A DNA stretch of 59,879 nt from an uncultured Alphaproteobacteria bacterium (GCA_949286465.1 CASECI010000027.1:1-59879), one strand, 5' to 3'; numbered from the stretch's first letter, positions 7,857 to 17,655 are shown. Notes: generated from the letters alone by a model not told the origin. A program made the numbers and translations.

Positions 7857-10800
7857 TTATTCATTTTCAACCTTATCTAATTGAACTTGGATAGTCCCAT
7901 CGCCTAATTCATCGGTCATATCAACATGCTCTAAGACATTTGAAGGCATCATAATTTTCGCTAATACCTGTTCCATGATATAATTTTCATGTAACAATAA
8001 TGATTCACGGACTAAATCTGATGATGCAATATAGGTAACTTGTATACGGTCTGAAACATCATAGCCCTTATCCTTACGAGCAGTTTGGACCAACCGAACA
8101 AAATCACGTGCAATTCCTTCTTTTTCTAATTCCGGATAAACACGTGTATCTAATTGAACAACTGCTGTATTATCAGGCAATGCCATACCATCAATTCCAT
8201 CTTTCAAAACAAGTCTTAATTCAAACTCATCTGCATTCAAGACTTGTCCCCCGATGAAGAGTGTACCATCTTCACGAATAGACCAATTGTTTGTTTTAGA
8301 CGCAGCCATAATATCTTTCATATAAGGGCCTAATCTTTTCCCAATTAATGGTGTTTTTAAATACAAGAAATGACTTGCTAAAACATCTATATCTTTAACA
8401 AGGCCTACCTCTTTTACATTGATTTCATCTTTGATGATATCTGTAAATGGTAATAATTCATCAACTTGTTCACCAGCGACTGTCATTGATGCTAAAGGTA
8501 AACGATTTCTCAGTTTCTTCTCTTCACGAACAGCCTTCGCCGTGGAACAGACGGCTCGAACTAAATCCATGTGACGGACTAAATCTTTGTCTTGTATTAA
8601 ATCTTGTGCATTTACCCAATCTGTTAAATGCACTGATTCTTTACCTGTTAAGGATTTATAGACGTACTCTGTCATAAAAGGCATTAATGGCGCTAAAATC
8701 TGGCTTAATGTTACAAGAACTGTATAAAGCGTATTAAAGGCTTCTTGATCTGTACCATCCCAGAACCGAGCACGACTACGACGAATATACCAATTGTTTA
8801 ATATTTCTAAGAAATCCGCACTTTCTTGACATGCCGTCATCATGTCATACGAATCCATAGAGCGAGTCATAACCTCTACTAAATTCTTTAACTTAGATAA
8901 AATGTATTTATCTAAAATATCCGAAGATGTATTTGTCATATGTGCTTGAATACCTTCTGCATTCGCATACAAACAGAAGAAATAAAACGCATTCCACAAA
9001 GGTATCAGAGCTTTACGAGCGGCTTTTGAAATTTCTTTACCATCTTTATCGACTGCAACATTTCCACCTCTTAACACTGGAGAAGAAACTAAAAACCAAC
9101 GAAGAGCATCAGAACCCATTGTATCTAATACACCATTTGGATCTGGATAATTCTTAAGCTTTTTAGAAAGCTTTTGTCCATTATCTGCCATTAAAAGGCC
9201 TGTACAAACACAATTTTTAAAGGCTGGTTTATGATGTAAAGCCGTAGAAAGAACCGTTAATGTATAGAACCATCCTCTTGTTTGATCCATGGCTTCTACA
9301 ATAAAATCGGCAGGAAAATGATTTTCAAACCATTCTTTATTTTCAAATGGATAATGGACTTGTCCATAAGGCATAGAACCAGATTCAAACCAACAGTCGA
9401 AAACATCTCCAACTCGACGCATCATAGACTGACCGGTTGGATCGTCTGGATTTGGATAGACAACATCATCAATAAAAGGTTTGTGTAAATCTTTAACTTC
9501 AATTCCTGTTTTTTCTTTGATTTCTGCGATAGAACCAAAAACATCGACACGAGGATATTTGGGGTTATCTGATTTCCAAACTGGAATAGGAGTTCCCCAG
9601 AACCGATTCCGAGAGATAGACCAATCTCTTGCACCCTCTAGCCATTTACCAAAGCGACCATCTTTAACATGTTCCGGAATCCAAGTAATTTGTTGATTTA
9701 ACCGAACCATTTCATCATTAAAATCTGATACTTTTACAAACCAACTGGACATCGCCTTATAAATCAACGGCGTATCTGTTCGCCAACAATAAGGATAACT
9801 ATGCGTATACTGTTCTTTTTTAACCAACTTACGATTTTCTTTTAACCAGCTCAGAACAAGTTCATTTGTTTCAAACACTTGTTTGCCTGCATAGTCTGGA
9901 ACTTCTGAAGTAAATTTACCCGCCTCGTCAACAGGACAAACAATCGGAAACTCTGGATCATAAGCACGACAAGCTTCAAAGTCATCCTGACCAAAGCCTG
10001 GAGCTATATGAACGATACCGGTTCCGTCTTCAGTCGATACAAAGCTTCCTGAAAGAACTTTAAAAGCACCTTTTGCTTTTAATCCTTTAAAATACGGGAA
10101 CATCGGTTCATAAGATAACCCAACCAAATCTTTGCCTTTAATGACACCAACTTCTGTTGCTTGGGCTAATTGCTGTTTATATTTGTCTTTGAGAGCAGAA
10201 GCTAAAATATATTGTTCTGTTCCTTCTTGCATAACTGAATAATCAATATCTTCCCCCACAGCAATCATTAAGTTGGAAGGCAAAGTCCATGGCGTTGTTG
10301 TCCACACCAACAAATGACGACCATCCTCTAGCTTAAATAAAACCGTGATGGCCGTATCTGTTTTATCTTTATATCCTTGATTAACTTCAAAGTTTGATAA
10401 AGGTGTTTCCGCTGCCCAAGAATAAGGTAAAACACGGAAGTCTTCATAAATAAGCCCTTTATCATACAATTCTTTAAAATTATGAATGACAGATTCCATA
10501 AAAGGTAAATCCATCGTTTTATAATCATGGTCAAAATCTACCCAACGCCCGATACGACGAAACATATCCGTCCATATATTGGAATATTTTAAAACATCTT
10601 GACGACAAAAGGCATTAAACTTTTCTACGCCAAACTCTTCTATTTGCTTACGACCAGAAACACCTAATTGCTTTTCAGCAGACATTTCTGCCGGGAGGCC
10701 GTGACAATCCCATCCCAAACGACGCTCTACTTTCTTACCACGCATCGTTTGATAACGGGCAACAACATCTTTAACATAAGAAACCATGATATGTCCGTAG

Positions 10801-10982
10801 TGAGGCGTCCCATTTGCAAAGGGAGGGCCATCATAAAAGACAAACTCATCAGCCCCTTCTCTATTTTTTACTGACTTTTTAAAAGTATCATTCTCGTTCC
10901 AAAACTTTAAAACTTCTAATTCTTGATTTGGAAAGTTAACTTGAGCATTTAATTCTGGATAATATTTTTGTTTATCGGACAT
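7857..10982 (-). CDS. ileS: Isoleucyl-tRNA synthetase, eukaryote-like (type 2) form
   Basis: Class I synthetase charging tRNA-Ile, 1041 residues. The HIGH motif appears as PHYGHIM near residue 60, followed by the diagnostic DCHGLPAE. The editing domain contains LLVWTTTPWTLPSN. KMSKS appears as KLSKKLKNYPDP. The C-terminus lacks the Cys4 zinc finger of ordinary bacterial IleRS. These are marks of the type 2 / eukaryotic class, which as a family tends to be insensitive to pseudomonic acid. lspA, the usual proteobacterial neighbour, is absent. It is transcribed alone from a leader with repeats and a palindrome. Confidence 0.95.
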   Translation of the reverse strand: MSDKQKYYPELNAQVNFPNQELEVLKFWNENDTFKKSVKNREGADEFVFYDGPPFANGTPHYGHIMVSYVKDVVARYQTMRGKKVERRLGWDCHGLPAEMSAEKQLGVSGRKQIEEFGVEKFNAFCRQDVLKYSNIWTDMFRRIGRWVDFDHDYKTMDLPFMESVIHNFKELYDKGLIYEDFRVLPYSWAAETPLSNFEVNQGYKDKTDTAITVLFKLEDGRHLLVWTTTPWTLPSNLMIAVGEDIDYSVMQEGTEQYILASALKDKYKQQLAQATEVGVIKGKDLVGLSYEPMFPYFKGLKAKGAFKVLSGSFVSTEDGTGIVHIAPGFGQDDFEACRAYDPEFPIVCPVDEAGKFTSEVPDYAGKQVFETNELVLSWLKENRKLVKKEQYTHSYPYCWRTDTPLIYKAMSSWFVKVSDFNDEMVRLNQQITWIPEHVKDGRFGKWLEGARDWSISRNRFWGTPIPVWKSDNPKYPRVDVFGSIAEIKEKTGIEVKDLHKPFIDDVVYPNPDDPTGQSMMRRVGDVFDCWFESGSMPYGQVHYPFENKEWFENHFPADFIVEAMDQTRGWFYTLTVLSTALHHKPAFKNCVCTGLLMADNGQKLSKKLKNYPDPNGVLDTMGSDALRWFLVSSPVLRGGNVAVDKDGKEISKAARKALIPLWNAFYFFCLYANAEGIQAHMTNTSSDILDKYILSKLKNLVEVMTRSMDSYDMMTACQESADFLEILNNWYIRRSRARFWDGTDQEAFNTLYTVLVTLSQILAPLMPFMTEYVYKSLTGKESVHLTDWVNAQDLIQDKDLVRHMDLVRAVCSTAKAVREEKKLRNRLPLASMTVAGEQVDELLPFTDIIKDEINVKEVGLVKDIDVLASHFLYLKTPLIGKRLGPYMKDIMAASKTNNWSIREDGTLFIGGQVLNADEFELRLVLKDGIDGMALPDNTAVVQLDTRVYPELEKEGIARDFVRLVQTARKDKGYDVSDRIQVTYIASSDLVRESLLLHENYIMEQVLAKIMMPSNVLEHVDMTDELGDGTIQVQLDKVENE

Positions 10983-10991
10983 TTTTCCCTC

Positions 10992-11077
10992 TAAATCGTG
11001 GCGTTAATTTTATTTTTTGAAAGTGCTGTGAAAATAAGAATAAATCGTGGCGTTAGCCACTAATTCGACGAATTATA
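10992..11077 (-). promoter_or_regulatory. ileS promoter/leader with repeats and operator-like palindrome
   Basis: Three elements precede ileS. A palindrome TAATTCG-A-CGAATTA (11061-11075) overlaps a minus-strand TATAAT -10 (11072-11077). A hairpin GTGGC-GTTA-GCCAC lies at 11047-11060. A 15-base direct repeat, TAAATCGTGGCGTTA, occurs at 10992-11006 and 11041-11055, and the second copy shares bases with the hairpin. No good -35 was found. This suggests a repressor site or a structured leader rather than a T-box. Confidence 0.4.
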
Positions 11078-11151
11078 ATAATATTATTCATTACTTTTAT
11101 CATAATAGTTATGGTTATATCTAAATTTTCACAAAAAATCAAGACATAAAA

Positions 11152-11661
11152 TCACTCCGACAAGGGGTAAACACGCTCTAAAAATGAAACAACATCTTGA
11201 GCTACCTGACGAGGAGCTTGATTGACATCTGGTACAAAATATTGCTGTGTAGAAGGAACATATAAACTAATAACTGAAATATATTTAAGAAAGGCTTTTT
11301 GTTGTTCTTCTTTATCAAAAACAAGAGACGTAGGAATTTGAACAACATTTACAATTCCCGTGCTTTCCCAAGGGTAAACTTTCGTACGAACTTCTCGGAT
11401 AATCGCCTCTCCATTTGGGCAACGAATAGCTTCTTTTGAAGGAAGAATAAGAATAATTGGAGAGTTTTTAAATGTTTCTACTTGAGGAATGCTCATCAAC
11501 GCTGCCGCTTCTTTCTGAGATAAGGCATAAAGACCGGCTTGAGAAAAATCAGGTGTTTTAAAAGTCAGATAAGCCATCCATAAAATAAACACAACAAACA
11601 GAAATCCAGCAGCCTTTATGTATGGCCTGTATAATTTAAAAAGTAATACCATATCAATCAT
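11152..11661 (-). CDS. Membrane-anchored protein of unknown function at end of yej operon
   Basis: 169 residues from the ATG at 11661, preceded by GGAGGG with ideal spacing. Upstream in-frame starts lie inside yejF and lack such a site. One N-terminal membrane helix (about residues 15-34, KAAGFLFVVFILWMAYLTF) is followed by a roughly 130-residue extracytoplasmic domain with a paired-cysteine-poor mixed alpha/beta pattern. It overlaps yejF by 8 bases, so translation is probably coupled. No family recognised. Context suggests a role with the peptide importer. Confidence 0.7.
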   Translation of the reverse strand: MIDMVLLFKLYRPYIKAAGFLFVVFILWMAYLTFKTPDFSQAGLYALSQKEAAALMSIPQVETFKNSPIILILPSKEAIRCPNGEAIIREVRTKVYPWESTGIVNVVQIPTSLVFDKEEQQKAFLKYISVISLYVPSTQQYFVPDVNQAPRQVAQDVVSFLERVYPLSE

Positions 11662-13144
11662 TTTTTCCCTCCAATAAAGCGGCCTCAACAAGTTGTTGCG
11701 TATAAGCTTGAGAAGGATTTTCAAAAATTGTTTGTATCTGGCCTTTCTCAACAATACGTCCATCTTTTAAAACCAACACTTCATTTGCAATTTGTTGAAT
11801 AACTTGCATGTCGTGTGTAATAAAAAGATAAGTTAGTTTATCTGTTTCTTGAAGATGTTTCAAGAGAGCTAAAAGTCTATCTCTTGTTTCAACATCAACA
11901 GCGCTTGTGGCTTCGTCTAAAATAAGTATCTTGGGTTTCAAAACAAGAGCCCGCGCAAAGGCAACCCTTTGCCGTTGTCCCCCAGATAATTCATGAGGAT
12001 ACCTATTTAATATTGATTTATTTAAATCCACTTTTTGCAAAGCTTCTAGCACACGCCTCTGGCGAGCAAACGATTTTAGATCGGGGAAATGAAGTCTCAG
12101 ACCTTCTTCTATAATTTCTCGAATAGAAAATCGAGGATTTAAAGAAGAAAAAGGATCTTGGAAAATAAATCCCATATCGGGTCGAACGGCACGAAGAGCT
12201 TGCCCTTTTAGCTCTGACCAATTTTGCCCATTAACATTTATTTGTCCTGAACTAGGTAAAAGGCGTAATAGAGCTTGAGCCAACGTTGTTTTCCCAGAAC
12301 CACTTTCTCCCACGATGCCAAGAGTTTCTCCCTCTTTTACATCAAAAGAGATATCAGCTAATGCTTGAAATTTTCCATAATAAACTGATACATTTTTAAC
12401 AGATAAAATAAAGGGTGCCTTTTCAAGCGGTTGACGGTAAGATACAATCTGTTGAATAGGAATAGAATAGGGAACAATTTTTCCTTCTTTAAGGGCATAC
12501 CTCCGATCTGCCATATATGAAACAACGCGTTGATCATGTGAAATAAATAGAATAGATAAATTGAGCTCTTTTTGAAGATGTTTTAATAAATCTAAAATTT
12601 GTTTTTGAATTCGAACATCTAAGGCTGTCGTAGGCTCATCTGCAATTAACAAATCAGGCTTACCTGCTAAAGCCATCGCAATCATAACTCTTTGCCTTTC
12701 GCCTCCAGATAACTCATGAGGGAATGCCTTCATTTTTATCTCAGGATTTTTTAATCCGACTTGTTTTAATAAGTGAAGGACCTCATTTATAGGAGCTTTT
12801 CCAAAATGAAGTTTCATAACTTCTTGTATCTGTTTCCCCACACGATGAAGAGGATTAAGAGACGTCATTGGTTCTTGGAAAATCATAGCTATTTTTCGCC
12901 CTCGGACTTGTCTCATTTGTTCTTCTGTATATGGCATTAAATCATCATCATTTAATTTAATTGAACCAGATAAATGTGCATTTTGAACTAATTTCAAAAT
13001 AGACAATGCCGTCACAGATTTACCTGATCCACTTGAACCAATCAGGGCAACACATTCACCTTTATTGATATGAAAGGAAATATCATCAACAACTGTTGTC
13101 TTTCCAAAAGAAATAGATAAATGAGAAACTTCCAGTAAGCTCAT
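11654..13144 (-). CDS. yejF: Peptide/microcin-C-type ABC transporter, dual ATP-binding subunit
   Basis: 496 residues with two complete ABC ATPase domains. The first P-loop is GSSGSGKSVTAL, the second GESGSGKTTLAQ. Signatures are HELSGGERQRVMIA and HELSGGQRQRVAFA, and Walker B motifs are LLIADEPTTAL and ILILDEATSAVD. Fused ATPase pairs are typical of YejF-type oligopeptide importers. It shares an ATGA with yejE and overlaps the following gene by 8 bases. Confidence 0.93.
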   Translation of the reverse strand: MSLLEVSHLSISFGKTTVVDDISFHINKGECVALIGSSGSGKSVTALSILKLVQNAHLSGSIKLNDDDLMPYTEEQMRQVRGRKIAMIFQEPMTSLNPLHRVGKQIQEVMKLHFGKAPINEVLHLLKQVGLKNPEIKMKAFPHELSGGERQRVMIAMALAGKPDLLIADEPTTALDVRIQKQILDLLKHLQKELNLSILFISHDQRVVSYMADRRYALKEGKIVPYSIPIQQIVSYRQPLEKAPFILSVKNVSVYYGKFQALADISFDVKEGETLGIVGESGSGKTTLAQALLRLLPSSGQINVNGQNWSELKGQALRAVRPDMGFIFQDPFSSLNPRFSIREIIEEGLRLHFPDLKSFARQRRVLEALQKVDLNKSILNRYPHELSGGQRQRVAFARALVLKPKILILDEATSAVDVETRDRLLALLKHLQETDKLTYLFITHDMQVIQQIANEVLVLKDGRIVEKGQIQTIFENPSQAYTQQLVEAALLEGKND

Positions 13145-14160
13145 TTTACCTCCTTCCTTGGATCATAAGCATCACGTATTCCCTCTCCAATAAAAATAAG
13201 ACAGGACAATAAAACAGATAAAACTAAAAATGCTGTCAATCCTATCCATGGAGCTTGCAAGTTATCTTTTCCCTGTCGAACTAACTCTCCAAGTGAGGGT
13301 TCTCCGGGAGGAAGTCCAAAGCCCAAAAAATCCAAAGCGGTTAAAGCAACAATAGCTCCCGACAAAATAAAGGGAATATAAGTTAATGCAGAAACACAAG
13401 CATTAGGTAAAATATGGCGACACATAATGCGAAAATCCGACAAACCAATAACTTTGGCTGCTTTCACATAGTCCATATTTCTGCCTCTTAGAAACTCGGC
13501 ACGAACAACACTCACCAAAGCAGGCCAACTAAAAAGCATTAAGACAATTAATAACGTCAGAAAACTCGGCTTAAATAAACTAAAAACGATTATTAATATA
13601 AACAACTGAGGTAAAGAACCCCAAATTTCAATAATACGCTGTAATATTAAGTCTGTTTTCCCACCAAAATAACCTTGTATAGCTCCCATCAAAATACCGA
13701 TGGTAGATGAAACAAAAGTTAAAATTAATCCAAATAAAATAGAAGCTCTCAAACCATAAATAAGTCTAGCTAAAATATCGCGCGCTTGATCGTCTGTACC
13801 CAACCAATTTTCACGACTTGGAGGCGCTGGCGACGCAACCTTTAAATCATAATTTATTGTGTCATAAGAAAAAGGAATAATAGGCATAATCATCCAACCA
13901 TTTTCTTCAATCTGCTGCTTTGTAAAAGAATCTTTATAGTCTGCTTCAGTTGGAAGGACGCCGCCAAAATCTGCATCTGTATACATTGAAAACAAAGGAA
14001 AATAAGTTTGATTCTTATACCGAACAATTAACGGCTTATCATTCGCGATTAACTCCGCAAATAAAGATATAAAGAAAACGATTCCAAAAAGAAATAATGC
14101 TATAAGAGCACGCTTATTTTCTTTAAATAATTTTATTCGACGTTGATTAAGCGGGCTCAT
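13141..14160 (-). CDS. yejE: Peptide ABC transporter permease (YejE type)
   Basis: 339-residue DppC/OppC-family inner-membrane permease. One N-terminal helix and a long periplasmic segment precede the permease core. WLGTDDQARDILARLIYGLRAS is a family hallmark. The EAA-type loop reads AKVIGLSDFRIMCRHILPNA. The C-terminus has FGLPPGEPSLGELVRQGK, typical of YejE. It pairs with YejB and sits in ATGA overlaps on both sides. Confidence 0.93.
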   Translation of the reverse strand: MSPLNQRRIKLFKENKRALIALFLFGIVFFISLFAELIANDKPLIVRYKNQTYFPLFSMYTDADFGGVLPTEADYKDSFTKQQIEENGWMIMPIIPFSYDTINYDLKVASPAPPSRENWLGTDDQARDILARLIYGLRASILFGLILTFVSSTIGILMGAIQGYFGGKTDLILQRIIEIWGSLPQLFILIIVFSLFKPSFLTLLIVLMLFSWPALVSVVRAEFLRGRNMDYVKAAKVIGLSDFRIMCRHILPNACVSALTYIPFILSGAIVALTALDFLGFGLPPGEPSLGELVRQGKDNLQAPWIGLTAFLVLSVLLSCLIFIGEGIRDAYDPRKEVK

Positions 14161-15242
14161 GATTTTCTCCCCTCAAAGTTAATCCGAGGATCAATGAGAT
14201 GATAAGTTAAGTCACTTATTAGATTTAAGATTAAACCTAACAAAGTAAACATATAAAGCGTTCCAAAAATAACTGGATAATCTCGATTCATAACTGATTC
14301 AAAACCAAGTAGCCCCAAGCCATCTAAAGAAAATATAACTTCAATAAGAACAGACCCTGTAAAAAGTAAAGAAATGAGTGTCGCAGGAAACCCTGCAACA
14401 ACGATTAACATAGCATTTCGAAAAACATGGCCGTATAGAACTTGATGTTCTGATAGTCCTTTTGCTCGGGCTGTTAAAACATAATTTTTCTTTATCTCAT
14501 CTAAGAAAGAATTCTTTGTTAACATTGTTAGCCCAGCAAATCCTCCGACAACCATGGCTGTTACAGGTAAAACTAAATGCCAAAAATAATCTATAATCTT
14601 CATTGGAGTTGAAAGACTATTCCAATTATCCGAAACTAATCCTTTTAAAGGGAACCAATCTAAATATCTTCCTCCTGCAAAAACAATGATAAGGAAAATA
14701 GCGAACAAAAAAGAAGGCATCGCATAGCCAATAATAATGCCCCAACTAGATATTAAATCAAATTTTGAACCATCCTTAACTGCTTTTTTAATGCCCAATG
14801 GAATAGAAACAAGGTATATCAGCAAAGTACTCCATAAGCCCAGAGAAATAGAAACTGGCATTTTTTCTAAGATTAAATCAACCACTTTTTTATCTTGATA
14901 AAAGCTTTTTCCAAAATCAAAAACAAGATAATTTCTCATCATTATCCAAAAACGTGTATAAATAGGTTTGTCAAAACCGAATTGTTTTTCTAATTCCTTT
15001 ATAAGGTCTTCTCTCACACCTTGAGAACCTTGATATTTCGAAGATGAAGAACCTCTTTCCATCGAAGCAGCAGCGCCTCCAGTCATTCGAGCGGTTGCAG
15101 AAATATTTTGCCCTTCCATTTTCATCATCATCTGCTCAACAGGCCCCCCTGGAGCTAACTGAATGAATACAAAATTAATGAGCATAATACCAAAAAGTGT
15201 AATCGGAATTAAAGCTAACCGTTTCAAAATATATTTTGTCAT
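14157..15242 (-). CDS. yejB: Peptide ABC transporter permease (YejB type)
   Basis: DppB/OppB-family permease with about six helices and the family start KYILKRLALIPITLFGIML. The EAA loop is TARAKGLSEHQVLYGHVFRNA. I chose the ATG at 15242 (361 residues) because GGTGGG lies four bases ahead and it makes an ATGA overlap with yejA. An in-frame ATG at 15254 is possible. The segment around residues 40-80 (MMMKMEGQNISATARMTGGA) is an insertion also seen in Yej-type members. Confidence 0.92.
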   Translation of the reverse strand: MTKYILKRLALIPITLFGIMLINFVFIQLAPGGPVEQMMMKMEGQNISATARMTGGAAASMERGSSSSKYQGSQGVREDLIKELEKQFGFDKPIYTRFWIMMRNYLVFDFGKSFYQDKKVVDLILEKMPVSISLGLWSTLLIYLVSIPLGIKKAVKDGSKFDLISSWGIIIGYAMPSFLFAIFLIIVFAGGRYLDWFPLKGLVSDNWNSLSTPMKIIDYFWHLVLPVTAMVVGGFAGLTMLTKNSFLDEIKKNYVLTARAKGLSEHQVLYGHVFRNAMLIVVAGFPATLISLLFTGSVLIEVIFSLDGLGLLGFESVMNRDYPVIFGTLYMFTLLGLILNLISDLTYHLIDPRINFEGRKS

Positions 15243-17011
15243 AATGCCCACCATGATGATAAAGACATGCCTTTCAAGGGGACTGTATCTGGCATACCAA
15301 ATTTATTCCAATAAATAATATGTGTTTCAGGACTATACCAATGTGGAACAACATACCACCCATTTAAAAGAACTCTATCTAAAGCCCGTGTTGCATCTAC
15401 AAGCTCTTCTCGAGAGCGAGCTTGAATAACCTCTTCAATTAAATAATCCACAGCAGGATCTTTAATCCCCGCAAAATTATAACTCCCTGGTTGATCAGCT
15501 GCGGAAGACCCCCAAAAATATCTTTGTTCGTTTCCTGGGCTTAACGACTGTCCCCATACAAAAACGAACATATCATAATCAAAAGTATCTAATCTATGTT
15601 TATATTGCATCACATCCATTACACGAACTGATGCATTAATCCCTAGCTTCTTTAAGTTTCTCATATAAGGAAGAACTATTCTTTCCCAAGCTGCGGCACC
15701 TGAGGTATCTAATAAAATTTCGAACTCAAAAGGTTCTTGTTTTTCATTCTTGAGTATTCCCTCTTGTACTGTCCACCCTGCCTCAGATAACAATTCAAGT
15801 GCTTTCATTAAGGCTGGTCGAAGTTTATCTCCCGAAATATCAGGGAAATCTATTTCTTTTCGAAAAACATCAGAATCGAGCAAAGCCTCATATTTCTTTA
15901 ATAGCTTTAATTCTCCTTCTTTGGGTAACCCCTTGGCCGCTAGTTCAGAATTATCGAAATAACTCGTTGTTCTTTTATAGGCCCCATAAAACAAATTTTC
16001 ATTCGACCATTTAAAATCAAACGCAGTAGCTAAAGCTTGGCGAACTTTCTTATTCGCAAAAATAGGTCTCCGCGTGTTAAAAACAAATCCTTGCATACCA
16101 CTTGGCAAACCATGCTTAAAGTCTTTTTTAATAACTTTCCCATTTTTTAGTGCCGGCATATCTTCATAGGCTGTAGCCCATTTTTTTGCCTCATTCTCTA
16201 CCCGAATATCAAATGCACCTGCTTTAAATGCTTCTACTGCAACTGTTGTATCTCGATAAACATCAAATCGAATCTCATCAAAATTATATTGCCCTTTATT
16301 CACAGGCAAATCTTTTCCCCAATAATTAGGATTACGCTTGTAAACAATATAACGATTAGGTTCAAAATCTTCTATTTGATATGGCCCAGAACCGATGGGC
16401 GGAACAAGTGTCGTCGCTGTAAAATCCTTACCTTCCCAATCTTTCTTAGACAAAACCGGCATTTCACCTAATATCAATGGTAATTCACGATTGTCACCCG
16501 GTTTAAAAGTAAATAAAACACGTCGCGGACTTGTTGCTTCAACTTTTTCAACATCTCCGAAGTAATATCGATACTGAGGAACTCCTTTTTCCTTTAAAAT
16601 ATTAAAAGAAAATACAACGTCTTCTGCAAGAACAGAGCTTCCATCATGAAATTTAGCGTCAGGGTGAAGATTAAAAGCAACCCAACTTCTATCATCAGGC
16701 ATCTCTATTGATTGTGCTAATAACCCATATTGAGAAAACGGTTCATCTAAACTTTCAACCATTAATGTATCAAACAAATAACCTGTCCCAGGCGCCGCAG
16801 TTCCCTTAATAGAAAAAGGATTAAACGTATCAAATCCACCAAATGTAGATTGTTTTAAAACACCCCCTTTAGGCGCATCAGGATTCACATAATCAAAGTG
16901 TGTAAAATTTGGTTCATATTTAACATTTCCGTGCATAGCTACACCATGAGTTGGAATGCTAGCACTTGCCGTTTGAATAAAGAACAATAATCCTAAAACG
17001 GCTCCTTTCAT
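15239..17011 (-). CDS. yejA: Periplasmic peptide-binding protein (YejA type)
   Basis: 590-residue SBP family 5 protein. The signal peptide is KGAVLGLLFFIQTASAS. The mature start HGVAMHGNVKYEPNFTHFDYVNPDAPKGG is typical of YejA. Further conserved parts are LVPPIGSGPYQIEDFEPNRYIVYKRNPNYWG and NEQRYFWGSSAADQPGSYNFAG near the C-terminus. It captures oligopeptides (microcin C in E. coli) and delivers them to YejBEF. Only three bases separate it from the upstream membrane-protein gene. Confidence 0.93.
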   Translation of the reverse strand: MKGAVLGLLFFIQTASASIPTHGVAMHGNVKYEPNFTHFDYVNPDAPKGGVLKQSTFGGFDTFNPFSIKGTAAPGTGYLFDTLMVESLDEPFSQYGLLAQSIEMPDDRSWVAFNLHPDAKFHDGSSVLAEDVVFSFNILKEKGVPQYRYYFGDVEKVEATSPRRVLFTFKPGDNRELPLILGEMPVLSKKDWEGKDFTATTLVPPIGSGPYQIEDFEPNRYIVYKRNPNYWGKDLPVNKGQYNFDEIRFDVYRDTTVAVEAFKAGAFDIRVENEAKKWATAYEDMPALKNGKVIKKDFKHGLPSGMQGFVFNTRRPIFANKKVRQALATAFDFKWSNENLFYGAYKRTTSYFDNSELAAKGLPKEGELKLLKKYEALLDSDVFRKEIDFPDISGDKLRPALMKALELLSEAGWTVQEGILKNEKQEPFEFEILLDTSGAAAWERIVLPYMRNLKKLGINASVRVMDVMQYKHRLDTFDYDMFVFVWGQSLSPGNEQRYFWGSSAADQPGSYNFAGIKDPAVDYLIEEVIQARSREELVDATRALDRVLLNGWYVVPHWYSPETHIIYWNKFGMPDTVPLKGMSLSSWWAL

Positions 17012-17014
17012 AGT

Positions 17015-17470
17015 TTATCCTTTAAAGTGTAAATCCACATCATCAGGTAATTCTAAATCTTTGTATTTAGAAATAGGTTCATCTTTAGATATTGTCATAA
17101 CTGTCTTTTCTTCAAATGGTAATGGATACGTTAAAGTATCTTTTTCTTCTAACTCCGACTGTAATTGTTGTCCGATTAAAGAGTGTATTGTCTCTTCATG
17201 TGAGGCAAATTCTTTCTTAAAAGAAGCAACCCAATCTTTGAAAATCAATTGATTCTTCTTTAATTCCATAGCGGTATAAATAAAAGCTAAAGCTGTTGCA
17301 ACGAGCATGATCGGCAAAAATAAAGCGATAAGGAAAATAACTACATTCAGAATTTCCCCTTTAAAAATCTGGCTCAAACCACCCATCTGCCAAATATATT
17401 GCATTAAAATAATAAACCATATAACCGCTGTACAAACAGAAAAACTCAAAAAAGCAATAAACCCTATCAT
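17015..17470 (-). CDS. Two-helix membrane protein of unknown function upstream of yejA
   Basis: 151 residues. Two hydrophobic helices (about 3-25 and 40-65) are followed by a cytoplasmic-looking helical tail with acidic and Lys-rich stretches. The start has the strong site AAGGAG at good spacing. It is tightly linked to yejA (3-base gap) and preceded by a tiny hydrophobic ORF, so it belongs to the yej operon. No family recognised. Confidence 0.7.
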   Translation of the reverse strand: MIGFIAFLSFSVCTAVIWFIILMQYIWQMGGLSQIFKGEILNVVIFLIALFLPIMLVATALAFIYTAMELKKNQLIFKDWVASFKKEFASHEETIHSLIGQQLQSELEEKDTLTYPLPFEEKTVMTISKDEPISKYKDLELPDDVDLHFKG

Positions 17471-17480
17471 ATCTATCTCC

Positions 17481-17552
17481 TTAATGTAGATAAGAAGTAA
17501 TATAAAACAGAATACCGAATATTGCTAATAAAATGAGCAAAAATTGAACCAT
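17481..17552 (-). CDS. 23-residue hydrophobic peptide, first gene of the yej operon
   Basis: A frame beginning MVQFLLILLAIFGILFYI and ending SYLH encodes one short membrane helix. AGGATAAGAAG lies directly before the ATG, giving a credible ribosome site. Its stop is 10 bases before the next gene's start and overlaps that gene's AAGGAG region. Size and composition match bacterial small membrane proteins. It is too short for routine gene calling. Confidence 0.45.
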   Translation of the reverse strand: MVQFLLILLAIFGILFYITSYLH

Positions 17553-17655
17553 CTTCTTATCCTTTTTTTCACAAATGTTTCACGCAAAAGCACTGGACTT
17601 TTTTCATAATAACGTGTATTTTATGGAAAAACCATTAAAATATGAAGGACAAATG

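Noticed and set aside
8447-10874. Several plus-strand frames of 60-76 codons opposite ileS
   Set aside because: They are shadows of a long conserved gene, with no ribosome sites and no recognisable protein pattern.
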